Below are positions 24,994-33,686 of a DNA stretch of 64,000 bases, piece after piece. Under the pieces are notes generated by a model that was not told where the DNA came from, did no database searches, and worked only from the letters and a program-made list of their open reading frames with translations. This DNA is from Spartobacteria bacterium (GTDB taxonomy: Bacteria; Verrucomicrobiota; Verrucomicrobiia; Chthoniobacterales; UBA10450), in contig PLCM01000037.1 of assembly GCA_003134765.1 (NCBI GenBank), positions 11,196-75,195 of the forward strand, in the 5' to 3' direction. The first letter of the stretch is position 1. Every line of letters begins with the position of its first letter. Both the position numbers and the translations under genes were made by a program.

Positions 24994-26208
24994 ATGAAAA
25001 CTATTGCCCGATACTTCAGAGCCGTCGGTTGCCTCGCCCTCTGCGCGGCAGCGACAGCCCTTGCAGAACCAACCCCGTCACCGACTCCGACCCCCCATAC
25101 GGAGCCCTCTGCGTCGCCGACGGCCACCCCGCACGACCCAACGCCGACTCCGACTCCCCATACGGAGCCATCCGCCACGGCCACCCCGCGGGCCACGCCA
25201 ACGCCGACGCCGTCTCCCTCCGCTACGCCTGACGGCGATCATGGCGACGTTAGCCTGCGGGGCTTTTACGGAACCACGGCACCAGGATCGCTTGTGGTCT
25301 TTTACATCGAGAAAAACACGCACGTCCAAATCCACATGCTTGATTTCACCGGGCAGGTGATTGGCTTCGCGGAAGGGGCTCTGACCAACGGTTATTTCTC
25401 GCTGGTGCTGACCACCGGCCAAAGCATCGTCGGCAAGGCGACTGAGACCGGGATTACGTTCAACCTCGCCGGACAGCCATTCCAAGCCTCGCGGTTTTCG
25501 ACCTTCGGCACCGACTCGTCAATCGCCGGAGGCTACTTCGGCGTCGCGAACGGACCGACTGGTGAAAGCCAGGTCATGTTCATCATCGACTCGAGCAAGC
25601 ACATGATCATGATCCAGCGCACGGGCTCGGTCTTGACTGGCGGTTTTGGAACCGTCACCTCGCCGGTTTCGGCCACGGCTCCCTACACGTTCACGCTTAC
25701 CAATGTGGTCGGAAGCAGCAGCCCGATTACAGGCAATTTCACCATCGTCGATGGCGTGTTTACGGGCACGTTCCAAACCAGCGCCGGGACGTTTACGGTT
25801 AATACGTTTAAGAATTCGCTCTTTAACCGGATGGCGAATATCTCGACGCGTGGCCTGGTCGGCACAGGACAAGGCCAGCTCATCGGCGGTTTCATTATCA
25901 CCGGCGGTCCGAAGCTGGTGATGGTTCGCGCCATGGGGCCGTCGCTGGCGGCGGCTGGTGTTTCGCCGGCCCTTGCGAATCCGACGCTCGCGCTTTATGC
26001 GGGGGGAACTCAGCTCGCTTCGAATGACGATTGGAAAACCAACACGAACGTCGCAGATATCATCGCGAGCGGCATTGCGCCCACCAATGATTTGGAATCG
26101 GTGCTGTTGATCCGGCTCGAGCCCGGCGCCTACACGACCGTTGTCAGCGGCGTCGGCGACACGACTGGGATCGGCCTCGTGGAAGTCTACGAGATCGGCA
26201 ACGACTAA
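24994..26208 (+). CDS. secreted protein with Pro-Thr repeat linker and Verrucomicrobia-type C-terminal domain
   Basis: 404 residues. The signal peptide (LALCAAATALA) is followed by a Thr/Pro/Ser linker (about 28-80) built of PTPHTEPS-type units repeated at DNA level. A beta-rich body comes next (RGFYGTTAPGSLVVFYIEKN onward). The last 120 residues (NISTRGLVGTGQGQLIGGF to GIGLVEVYE) form a domain I recognise from many exported proteins of Verrucomicrobiota and relatives. Role unknown; extracellular or surface placement is likely. It is preceded by an AT-rich leader and followed by a strong terminator, so probably transcribed alone. Confidence 0.75.
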   Translation: MKTIARYFRAVGCLALCAAATALAEPTPSPTPTPHTEPSASPTATPHDPTPTPTPHTEPSATATPRATPTPTPSPSATPDGDHGDVSLRGFYGTTAPGSLVVFYIEKNTHVQIHMLDFTGQVIGFAEGALTNGYFSLVLTTGQSIVGKATETGITFNLAGQPFQASRFSTFGTDSSIAGGYFGVANGPTGESQVMFIIDSSKHMIMIQRTGSVLTGGFGTVTSPVSATAPYTFTLTNVVGSSSPITGNFTIVDGVFTGTFQTSAGTFTVNTFKNSLFNRMANISTRGLVGTGQGQLIGGFIITGGPKLVMVRAMGPSLAAAGVSPALANPTLALYAGGTQLASNDDWKTNTNVADIIASGIAPTNDLESVLLIRLEPGAYTTVVSGVGDTTGIGLVEVYEIGND

Positions 26209-26227
26209 ACCAGCTAACCTCGGAAAC

Positions 26228-26267
26228 AAAGGCCCCGCGTCGATCCCGGCGCGGGGCCTTTTGTTTT
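26228..26267 (+). terminator. rho-independent terminator
   Basis: GC-rich stem formed by GGCCCCGCG and CGCGGGGCC with a 9-12 nt loop, followed by TTTTGTTTT and preceded by an A-run, as expected for a bidirectional terminator. It serves the secreted protein gene and probably the convergent aldo/keto reductase gene. Confidence 0.9.
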
Positions 26268-26278
26268 CTGCGTTGGGA

Positions 26279-27223
26279 TCAAAGCTGCGCGATGGCCTCG
26301 ACCATCCGCTGGCGAAGCGTCGCATCGGGCAGACGTCCGATCCCGCCCTGCATATTATCCTCCAAATGACGAACGTTGCCCGTCGCTGGAATCGCGCAGG
26401 TCGCGGCTGGATGCGCGATGATCCATTTAAGGAGGAATTGCGCCCACGAGTGGCAGTCGAACTCTCCGGCCCAATCGGGAAGCGGCTTCTGCCGGACGCG
26501 GGCAAACAGATCGCCGCCGCCAAAAGGGCGATTTACGAGCACAGCAACACCGCGATCCTGCGCGAGCGGAAGAACTTCCTTCGCCGCCTCGCGTTCGCCT
26601 AACGAGTAGTTTATCTGGACGAAATCGATCTTCTCGGTTCGAAGGAGTCTGGCCACTTCAGGATACGCGCTTGAATTGTAATGGGTGATCCCGATGTAAC
26701 GCGCCCGGCCCTGCTCTTTCCAGTCGCGCAAAGTGGCGAGATGCGTCCGCGCGTCGACCAGGTTGTGCACCTGTATCAGGTCGATCCGCCTGGTCTGCAG
26801 CCTGGAGAGCGATTTCTCCATCGAAGCGATCCCTTCGTCTTTGCCGGTCGTCCAAACTTTCGTGGCGAGGAATAGGGCGGAATGAAGACTGAGCTTCGCC
26901 GCCAGATCGCCAATTACTTGTTCCGCACGGCCGTACATCGGCGACGAATCAACGACGCGGCCTCCGAGGGTGACGAAGCGCGAGATCACTTCTTCGAGCG
27001 GTTGTCGCTCCGCGGCGCTCGCGCCGACATCGAAGACCTGCCAGCTACCCAGCCCGATGACCGGAATCATTTCTTTCGATGACGGGATTGGTCTCTGCAG
27101 TAAAACGGGGCTGTCCGCTCGCGCTCTCGCCATTGCTCCAGTCACAAGCAAACCCGCGGCGCCGCCCGCGATTACGCTGGCGGCGCGGCGTCTCGACATT
27201 TTTGTTCTGTCCAGCGGACCCAT
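26279..27223 (-). CDS. exported aldo/keto reductase
   Basis: 314 residues. The N-terminus has a twin-arginine signal (SRRRAASVIAGGAAGLLVTGAMARARA), so export folded with its nicotinamide cofactor is likely. The TIM-barrel reductase shows the Asp-Tyr-Lys-His tetrad: Asp in RVVDSSPMYGRAE (with Tyr), Lys in FLATKVWTTG, His in LIQVHNL. The end IPATGNVRHLEDNM is the cofactor-phosphate region. The start could be ATG 27223 or ATG 27199 (MSRRRAAS); the latter is a more typical Tat beginning. Divergent from the next gene by 22 bp. Substrate unknown. Confidence 0.88.
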   Translation of the reverse strand: MGPLDRTKMSRRRAASVIAGGAAGLLVTGAMARARADSPVLLQRPIPSSKEMIPVIGLGSWQVFDVGASAAERQPLEEVISRFVTLGGRVVDSSPMYGRAEQVIGDLAAKLSLHSALFLATKVWTTGKDEGIASMEKSLSRLQTRRIDLIQVHNLVDARTHLATLRDWKEQGRARYIGITHYNSSAYPEVARLLRTEKIDFVQINYSLGEREAAKEVLPLAQDRGVAVLVNRPFGGGDLFARVRQKPLPDWAGEFDCHSWAQFLLKWIIAHPAATCAIPATGNVRHLEDNMQGGIGRLPDATLRQRMVEAIAQL

Positions 27224-27245
27224 AACAATAGATTACCTGTCATTG

Positions 27246-27584
27246 ATGTCCGCCCCGCAATCTCAGAAGATGGCCCCTCGGCGGTGGAAAGTGATCCTGT
27301 TTTCGACGGTTCATGTGGTGGCGGCTGCGGCGGTTTACAAATATCTCGTCAGCGGTGGCTGGCTAACGAACCAATACCACCTTAACGATCCCAACATCGT
27401 TAACCTCGGGCTGGCCATCTTTGAGCCGATCGCGATTCTCAGCGTAATTGCCTACTGGGTTGGGCGAAAACTTTCTCTTTATCGGCTGATGTGGATTCTC
27501 TGCCTCGTCCAGGTCCTCATTGCGATTGGTTTTCTCCTCTTCTTTCTGCTCTTCGCGCTCACCTGGCATCCGAAAATGATGTAG
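27246..27584 (+). CDS. small integral membrane protein of unknown function
   Basis: 112 residues from ATG 27246 with three predicted TM segments (VILFSTVHVVAAAAVYKYLV, LGLAIFEPIAILSVIAYWVG, WILCLVQVLIAIGFLLFFLL). No family recognised. Its last codons (LTWHPKMM) lie in a 25-bp sequence that recurs exactly at 29961-29985, after the TPR gene, so its 3' end marks one border of a possibly inserted or duplicated segment. Confidence 0.65.
   Translation: MSAPQSQKMAPRRWKVILFSTVHVVAAAAVYKYLVSGGWLTNQYHLNDPNIVNLGLAIFEPIAILSVIAYWVGRKLSLYRLMWILCLVQVLIAIGFLLFFLLFALTWHPKMM
27558..27582. repeat. 25-bp direct repeat, left copy
   Basis: Exact copy of 29961-29985 in the same orientation (begins CTCACCTGGCATCCGAAAAT). 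Neighbouring bases differ on both sides. It overlaps the end of the small membrane protein gene. Confidence 0.85.
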
Positions 27585-27647
27585 GTGCCGTACGCGGCGT
27601 ATCTCACCCTGTCGAACTCGACGGCCGTTGCCGACGAAGAGCCGCCG

Positions 27648-29726
27648 TCATTTTTTGTTTTCCAAATCTGCCAGGAGTTTTTCGTATTTGTGAGTGGAGG
27701 GATGATCAGGTCCCAGGACCTTGCGCGCACCTTCGGTTGCTCGCAGGGCCAACTCCTTCGCTTCCTGGAGCTTGTTCTGGCTCTTTAATCCAGAGGCAAA
27801 ATAGTAGTAGGAATCCAGCGTTTGGGGATGCTGAGGTTCAAGTGCCTTTTCCTGGAGCCTGATTACCTCGCGAAAAGCTGCTTCGGCCTCGGCATACTTG
27901 CCTTGCCCGTAGAGCGCTCTCGCCAGGGTGGCGCGGCCCAAAAGCGTATCCGGATGCTCGGGTCCCACCACGCTTTCCAGAATCTTGATCAGCGCGCGGC
28001 TTTCCGCTTCTGCCTCGGCATACTTGCCTTGGTCATTAAGGGCAACGGCCAGGTTGTTACGGCTCCAAAGCGTGTCGGGATGCTCGGATCCCATTACTCT
28101 TTCTTCAATCTTGATCAACTCGCGGTCTTGGGCTTCCGCCTCGCTGTATTTGCCTTGATCATCAAGAACACCTGCCAGGTTATTGCGGGTAAAAAGCGTA
28201 TCGGGATGCTCCGGTCCCAGCACCTTCTCTCTCACCTTGATGATCTCGCGATATTGCGCTTCCGCCTCGGCAAATCTGCCTTGATCATTAAGCTCAGCGG
28301 CCAGGTTGTTTCGGCTCCTCAGCGTGTCGAGATGCTCGGGCCCCAGCACCTTCTCTCTCAGCTTGATCAGCTCTCGGTCTTCCTTTTCCGCTTCGGCAAA
28401 CTTGTCCTGGTCACGCAGCAAATTGGCCAGGACGCTTCGAGCTGAAAGTGTATCCGGATACTCTGGCCCCAGGACTTTCTCTTCCAGCTTGATCAGCGCA
28501 CGAGAATCCGCGTCCGCCTCCACGTATTTGTATTCTTTCCAAAGAGCGCCGTCCAGGCGGCCCCGGCTCTTGAGCGTGTCGGGATGCTCAGGCCCCAGGA
28601 CGCGAGTCCGAACACTAACAACAGTTCGCAATATGTTCTCCGCGTCATTGTAATGTCCCTGGTCAATTAACAGATCGGCAATTGCGTATTGCACTTCCGC
28701 CCAATCTTCCGGAGTCCTATCGCGATCGGTTAGCTTCTCAGCTTCGCGGAAGTGTGCCAGGGCTTCGGCATACTGGATCCGCTTCTGGGCCGATTGGCCG
28801 GCTAACTCATAGCCCTGGATTGCCTGCTTGCGCCGATCCTCTTGCACGCGCTGGGCAGCCTCATACCCTTGCCGGTCTTTCGTCGCGCCTTCCAGGCTGA
28901 GTCGCTCAGCTTCCTCAAAGTGGCCGAGGGCGTAAGCGGCCCGCGCGCGCATGAGAGGGGTGGTATCGCTGCGATTGTAAAGCTCCAGCGCGAACCCAGG
29001 AAGTTCTTTCGCCAGCGAACCTGCTGGAAGGCCAAGCTCCCTTTCCAGGAGACCGTAGGCATTAGCTCGTTGTTCCTCTGGTGACGCTTTCGAACCCGGC
29101 GCCTTGGACTGGGCTTCAACATCAGCCAGGCGCACGAGGGCTTGTTGCATCTTCTCATAGCGATCGATAATCGTGCCAACTTGCTCGCCCTGCTTCTGGA
29201 TCACGCCAGTTTGCCGGCGCTGCGCCTGAACCAGCCAGACCGTGGTCGTTGCCACCAAAAGGAGAAGCGCAATCACGGCGAACGCCCATCGTTTGACTCC
29301 GCGGCGCAGGTGCGTGAGGTCGTCGCGGAGCTTGAGAACTCCTGCCTCCAGCGCCTCGCTGCTTCTGAGCGGATGGAACACGTGCGTCTCAGATTGCAAA
29401 CGACGACGATAAGCAGCTTGCAACTCACGCATTTCGTCAGGCTCGACTTCGCAATCGTCGCCAGGAAAGCGCTCATCGATGAACAAGTACCAGACTTTTT
29501 TCCCGCGCTTTCGGGCGTAAAGGGCTTCGTATTGCGTGTAGCTTGTTCGACCGAACTCCTCATCCGTGGTGGGCGGCTCGGCGCCATAACATTGTCCCAC
29601 GAGTTGGACGACTCCTTTGCACTGATCGATCTGCTGGCTAAGCAAAACCCGGAGATCGCCCGTTTCGGTACTAAAAACGTCTTGCCACACCGGCTGATAG
29701 CCGAGAAAAGTCAACGTATTCGCCAC
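27648..29726 (-). CDS. membrane protein with DUF4062/TIR-like N-terminus and kinesin-light-chain-type TPR array
   Basis: 692 residues from a GTG at 29726. An alpha/beta N-terminal domain (GYQPVWQDVFSTETGDL, VVQLVGQCYG, SYTQYEALYARKRGKKVWYLF) resembles DUF4062/TIR-like stress or signalling modules. One TM segment (about 147-166) follows, then a helical region and a TPR array from about residue 375. Its 42-residue units (LGPEHPDTL, RNNLA, DQGKYAEAEA) are also near-repeats in DNA. In frame upstream of the GTG lies IFISAVSRELKSARQLV, the normal first strand of such proteins, with no ATG, GTG or TTG before a stop at 29810. The true start is therefore non-standard or the 5' end is lost. The gene lies between 25-bp direct repeats. 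Function unknown; signalling or defence is possible. Confidence 0.75.
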   Translation of the reverse strand: MANTLTFLGYQPVWQDVFSTETGDLRVLLSQQIDQCKGVVQLVGQCYGAEPPTTDEEFGRTSYTQYEALYARKRGKKVWYLFIDERFPGDDCEVEPDEMRELQAAYRRRLQSETHVFHPLRSSEALEAGVLKLRDDLTHLRRGVKRWAFAVIALLLLVATTTVWLVQAQRRQTGVIQKQGEQVGTIIDRYEKMQQALVRLADVEAQSKAPGSKASPEEQRANAYGLLERELGLPAGSLAKELPGFALELYNRSDTTPLMRARAAYALGHFEEAERLSLEGATKDRQGYEAAQRVQEDRRKQAIQGYELAGQSAQKRIQYAEALAHFREAEKLTDRDRTPEDWAEVQYAIADLLIDQGHYNDAENILRTVVSVRTRVLGPEHPDTLKSRGRLDGALWKEYKYVEADADSRALIKLEEKVLGPEYPDTLSARSVLANLLRDQDKFAEAEKEDRELIKLREKVLGPEHLDTLRSRNNLAAELNDQGRFAEAEAQYREIIKVREKVLGPEHPDTLFTRNNLAGVLDDQGKYSEAEAQDRELIKIEERVMGSEHPDTLWSRNNLAVALNDQGKYAEAEAESRALIKILESVVGPEHPDTLLGRATLARALYGQGKYAEAEAAFREVIRLQEKALEPQHPQTLDSYYYFASGLKSQNKLQEAKELALRATEGARKVLGPDHPSTHKYEKLLADLENKK

Positions 29727-29777
29727 GAGTTGCCGCGCGCTTTTCAGCTCACGACTGACTGCGGAAATGAAGATTAG

Positions 29778-30088
29778 CGGGCGTGGCGTCAGGGCAGGAG
29801 GGACGTATCAGATTGCGCTCGCTTATCAAGCTGGGTCGGGCAACCCGCGGGCGCTCTGCGTCAAATCTTCAATCCTCGCTCTCTGCCACCACCGGCGATC
29901 CTCGCTCCTCCGTCTCCACCCGCGATTCTCGCTCCTCAATTCTCAATCCTCGCCTCTCAACTCACCTGGCATCCGAAAATGATGTGGTCTCTAAAATGAG
30001 ACGCTGAGACATCTTTCGCGCTTCGCTCAATGCCGCAAAAAACTCAGGAACAACTGCAAGAATCCCATCCTGGTCTCGTTAGACCCAT
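29778..30088. other. non-coding stretch with pyrimidine-rich microrepeats
   Basis: The plus strand shows repeated CGATCCTCGCTCCTC / CAATCCTCGCCTCTCAA units (about 29870-29960), then the right 25-bp repeat. No gene is supported on either strand. It lies upstream of the TPR gene on the minus strand, yet no convincing promoter is visible. Confidence 0.5.
29961..29985. repeat. 25-bp direct repeat, right copy
   Basis: Identical to 27558-27582. The 2,378-bp segment between the copies carries the TPR gene. Confidence 0.85.
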
Positions 30089-30352
30089 ATGAATCCTGCA
30101 TACTCGGATATTCCAGTCCGCATTCGCCGCCTTGAACGGCAAAATCGAATCCTGCTCATGATGCTTTGCTCCCTGCTTGGCATCGCCTTGATCGCGGCCA
30201 CAAAACAGTCCGGAGCCTTCATCAACGCCACCGAGATTCGGACACAACGCTTTACGCTCGTCGATGATCAGGGCAAGCCGCTCGTTGACACTCGAGCTGT
30301 GAAGGGCGTCGAGATCCGCGCCTACTTGCCGCACAATGTAGTCCAGCAATGA
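30089..30352 (+). CDS. small single-TM protein of unknown function
   Basis: 87 residues: a charged N-terminus (VRIRRLERQNRILLMML), one TM segment (LMMLCSLLGIALIAATKQ), then an extracytoplasmic tail (EIRTQRFTLVDDQGKPLV) resembling the start of the repeated short beta modules seen in some secreted proteins. The tail is short and ends abruptly, so a truncated longer protein is possible. No family recognised. Confidence 0.5.
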   Translation: MNPAYSDIPVRIRRLERQNRILLMMLCSLLGIALIAATKQSGAFINATEIRTQRFTLVDDQGKPLVDTRAVKGVEIRAYLPHNVVQQ

Positions 30353-30460
30353 TTCCTGGATAACTTCGGAAGATGGGACAGGTGTGACCGGGTAGCGGAG
30401 GAGGGAGCGCGGATTGCCGTTTTGTTGTCGGTGAAATCTGCGTAATCTGCGGACTTCGGA

Positions 30461-31120
30461 ATGGAAACGCTGAGCCATCTTTTCGACAACAACCGGGCGT
30501 GGTCGGAGGGAATCCGGCAGGTAAAGCCGGAGTTTTTCCTGGAACTCTCGCGACAGCAGTCGCCGAAATATCTCTGGATCGGTTGCTCCGACAGCCGGGT
30601 GCCGGCAAACCAGATCGTCGGACTCGCGCCAGGCGAATTGTTCGTTCACCGCAATATCGCGAATCTCGTCGTCCACACCGACCTGAATTGTCTGTCGGTG
30701 ATGCAATTCGCCGTCGATATTCTGAAGGTGCGCCACATCATTGTGTGCGGGCATTACGGTTGCAGTGGGGTGGGAGCGGCGCTGCGGCGCGATCGCCTGG
30801 GGCTGAGTGATAACTGGCTTCGCCATGTCCAGGATGTCCGGCAGAAGCACGAGAAAACGCTGGCAGTTTTTCCCGAAACGGAGGCTGTGGACCGGCTTTG
30901 TGAATTGAACGTCGTAGAACAGGTGACCAACGTCTGTTCCACGACAATTGCCTTGGATGCCTGGGAACGTGGGCAGGAGTTGTCGATCCATGGCTGGATT
31001 TACGGGCTCCACGGCGGGTTGTTGCGGGACCTTAATATGACGGTCGGCCATTCGGAACAAACGACCGCAGCTTACGCAAAGGCGATTGAGAGTCTGTCGC
31101 CGGGCAACGCCGGGAAGTGA
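30461..31120 (+). CDS. can: beta-class carbonic anhydrase
   Basis: 219-residue zinc enzyme interconverting CO2 and bicarbonate. Zinc ligands are visible: Cys in WIGCSDSRVPANQI (with the Asp-Arg dyad), His and Cys in HIIVCGHYGCSGV. FVHRNIANLVVHTDLN and LHGGLLRDL complete the family pattern, and length is standard. No transporter is adjacent; general bicarbonate supply is the likely role. Confidence 0.96.
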   Translation: METLSHLFDNNRAWSEGIRQVKPEFFLELSRQQSPKYLWIGCSDSRVPANQIVGLAPGELFVHRNIANLVVHTDLNCLSVMQFAVDILKVRHIIVCGHYGCSGVGAALRRDRLGLSDNWLRHVQDVRQKHEKTLAVFPETEAVDRLCELNVVEQVTNVCSTTIALDAWERGQELSIHGWIYGLHGGLLRDLNMTVGHSEQTTAAYAKAIESLSPGNAGK

Positions 31121-31125
31121 TTAGG

Positions 31126-31290
31126 GATTCGAAATTCCAAGCTCCAAAACCCAAATCACCAGGCAAATCCCCAAAACGAAAAGTCGAAAATTCCAAAACG
31201 CGGTACTGTTTTCTTCCTTTTCCCATTTTGGTATTGGATTTTCCCTGGGATTTGGAGCCTGGTATTTGGGATTTTCGACGCTTCGTCGTG
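31126..31290. repeat. inverted repeat built on CCAAATCCC/GGGATTTGG words
   Basis: Left arm AATTCCAAGCTCCAAAACCC and right arm containing CCCTGGGATTTGGAGCCTGG form a long imperfect palindrome between can and the DUF4242 gene. A related element with similar words is at 61463-61595. Confidence 0.65.
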
Positions 31291-31364
31291 ATGGAATCTT
31301 GCGATTGCGCCGAGCCTTGCAAGGTTAGCCGAACGCTGATCTAAACAATTCGAGGGAGAACAAC

Positions 31365-31640
31365 ATGCCGAAATATGTGATTGAAAGAGAGATTCCGGAC
31401 GCTGGGAAACTTTCGAAGGAACAACTGCACGCGATTTCGCAAAAATCGTGCGGGGTCTTGAAGGAACTGGGTCCACAGATCCAATGGGTCCAGAGCTACG
31501 TGACCGACGACAAGATCTACTGCGTCTACATCGCTCCGAACGAAGAGATGGTGCGCGAACATGCGCGCCAGGGGGGCTTCCCGGCAAACCGAGTTTCTGA
31601 GGTGAAGCAGGTCATCGATCCGACGACGGCGGAGGCGTAG
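31365..31640 (+). CDS. DUF4242 family protein
   Basis: 91-residue small alpha/beta protein: MPKYVIEREIPDAGKLSKEQ, GPQIQWVQSYVTDDKIYCVY and REHARQGGFPANRVSEV match the DUF4242 family, a ferredoxin-like fold sometimes listed as nickel-binding. Function is not established. AGGGAGAA about 10 bases upstream supports ATG 31365. The dynamin gene follows 82 bp downstream. Confidence 0.8.
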   Translation: MPKYVIEREIPDAGKLSKEQLHAISQKSCGVLKELGPQIQWVQSYVTDDKIYCVYIAPNEEMVREHARQGGFPANRVSEVKQVIDPTTAEA

Positions 31641-31721
31641 CGACCAAAATTCAAATTTCGGGTTTTCCGATCGAAAATATGTGGGCAGCGCGAAGCCGGC
31701 GCGATAAGATCGGCGCCGCGA

Positions 31722-33515
31722 ATGAACCAGGTCGAACAGCTGCAACCCGAGCCCGGCGCAGAGAGCCGGGATCCGACGGCGCGCATTCTCAGCCCGGAAC
31801 TGAAGCAGCAGTTCGACACGCTGCGCAATTTGCTCCAGCGCGCCCTGTGGCTCGTGGAGCGTTGCGCCGACATTGAGGCGACCCAAATCCTGCGGGCGCG
31901 CCTGACGAATCTTCAGGCGGCGGCCTTACTGGTCGTTGTCGGCGAAGTGAAGGCCGGCAAGAGCAGCTTTATCAACGCGCTTTTGCGGGAAGACGTCTGC
32001 GAAGTCGCGCCCGGGCCCTGCACGGTCCGCATCCAGGAGCTCGTTTATGGAGCTGAACGCAGAGTCGAGACCCTGGGCGATGCGTGGCAGCGCGTCTGGC
32101 TGCCGAAGGAAGTGCTGCGCGAAATCTCGATGGTCGATACGCCAGGGACGAACTCGATCGTCCGCGACCATCAAACCATAACCGAGAATTACATTCCGCA
32201 GAGCGACCTCGTTGTTTTCGTCTTTTCGGCCGTTAATCCGCACACGAAATCAGCCTGGGAGCTGCTCACCCTGATCAAGAAAGAGTGGCATCGGAAAATG
32301 GTCTTCGTTCTCCAGCAATCCGATCGCGCCAGCCAGAAGGAATTGACCACCAACCTGGAACACGTCCGGCAATACGCGCGCGAGCGGCAGGTCGAGAACC
32401 CGATCGTCTTCACGCTCTCGGCCAAGCGCGAGATGGAGGGGATTCCCGAACAGGCGTTTGCCGAGTTTCGTAATTTTCTTCAGACCACGATCGCTTGCGG
32501 CGAAGCGTGGCGGATCAAGGTGGAAGGTTCCTATCAGACGATCCGGTCCGTGATGACGCGGTTACTCGCGCATCTCCGCGCGGAAAAGACCGCCGTCGAT
32601 GACGAACGCGCTTTTTACCAAGGGCTCCTTTGCCAGGTCGATGCCCGCGAGGAAAAGGCGAGGGGCTTGAAACTGCTGATCGTCGACAAACTGGCCGCCA
32701 CCTACGATACGCTCGCGCGGCAATCGGAGGATGAATTCGCCAAGGGGCTGCGAGTCGGAAATCTCTTCCGGCGCGCCGTTCCATTTTTGCGGGACAAGGA
32801 TACCGAGGCCTGGCTCACGGATCTGAAATCGGGATTCGAGAAATCGGCGCGGAGGGAAATCAAGACGGAGGCCGCCCAAGTCTCGATGGATTTATTCAAC
32901 GAGATGCGCACGATGATGGACGACCTGACCCAAAGCATCGCCCGTCGGCAGGAACGGATCCGTGCCGACGTGACGTTTCCGAAGGCGGCCGATCAGGTCG
33001 GAACGTTGCAACGGCTCCAGGCGAAGCTCGATGGCGTCCGCGTGGACGAAAACATCCTGCGCGGCAAAGCGGCTGAAACTACCGACGTGCGAAAACTTAC
33101 GGTGGCGGGCAGCCTGTTGGTCGCGCTCGGAGTGATTATCGCGGCCTTGTCGCCGATTCTCTGGCTCGACGTTACCGGTGGAATATTCCTCGGCGCCGGC
33201 ATTTTCCTCGTGGCTGTCGGGTTATTCTGGCGGCGGACGAGCGTGATGAAAGACTTCAAACAACGCTTGGGCGATTCCCAACAACAGTTCCGCGATCGCA
33301 TTGCCTCTGAGTTTGGGGAAATCTTCGACCGCCTGTTCTACGAGGTGCGCCAGGCCCTGACCGAATCGCTCTTCCGGCTCGATCTCCAGGCGTCCTTTAA
33401 CGCTCCTTTACTCGAGGAAACCTTCCAGATCGGCGAAGCCGCGTCCGACATGGTGATTGTCTCCCAGCGTCTGCGGGTGACCCAATCCTCCGAGCAGCCA
33501 TCGGTGGCAGCTTAA
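31722..33515 (+). CDS. dynamin-family GTPase (bacterial dynamin-like protein)
   Basis: 597 residues. The GTPase domain shows the P-loop GEVKAGKSS (about 74-82), a G3 box SMVDTPGTNS (about 136-145) and VFVLQQSDRA for G4. A long helical stalk follows, then a hydrophobic hairpin (VAGSLLVALGVIIAAL and GIFLGAGIFLVAVGLFW, about 460-510) that would insert into the membrane as the paddle of BDLP-like proteins, and a C-terminal helix. Bacterial dynamins act in membrane remodelling or stress protection and often occur in pairs. Only one is found here, so it would work alone or with a distant partner. Confidence 0.88.
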   Translation: MNQVEQLQPEPGAESRDPTARILSPELKQQFDTLRNLLQRALWLVERCADIEATQILRARLTNLQAAALLVVVGEVKAGKSSFINALLREDVCEVAPGPCTVRIQELVYGAERRVETLGDAWQRVWLPKEVLREISMVDTPGTNSIVRDHQTITENYIPQSDLVVFVFSAVNPHTKSAWELLTLIKKEWHRKMVFVLQQSDRASQKELTTNLEHVRQYARERQVENPIVFTLSAKREMEGIPEQAFAEFRNFLQTTIACGEAWRIKVEGSYQTIRSVMTRLLAHLRAEKTAVDDERAFYQGLLCQVDAREEKARGLKLLIVDKLAATYDTLARQSEDEFAKGLRVGNLFRRAVPFLRDKDTEAWLTDLKSGFEKSARREIKTEAAQVSMDLFNEMRTMMDDLTQSIARRQERIRADVTFPKAADQVGTLQRLQAKLDGVRVDENILRGKAAETTDVRKLTVAGSLLVALGVIIAALSPILWLDVTGGIFLGAGIFLVAVGLFWRRTSVMKDFKQRLGDSQQQFRDRIASEFGEIFDRLFYEVRQALTESLFRLDLQASFNAPLLEETFQIGEAASDMVIVSQRLRVTQSSEQPSVAA

Positions 33516-33686
33516 GGGGCGATCCCGATATTGTCGGGCGTCTGTGTCAGACGCCTCCCTTCGTCGTCGGCGTTTCACAGAAACGCCCTACAAAGATTAG
33601 CCTTGGGCGTGGATAGCACGGCCCGCCGCTTCAGGTCCGCAAGAAATTTGAATCCGGTGCGGCCCCTTGCCGCATCCCACCAGTAG

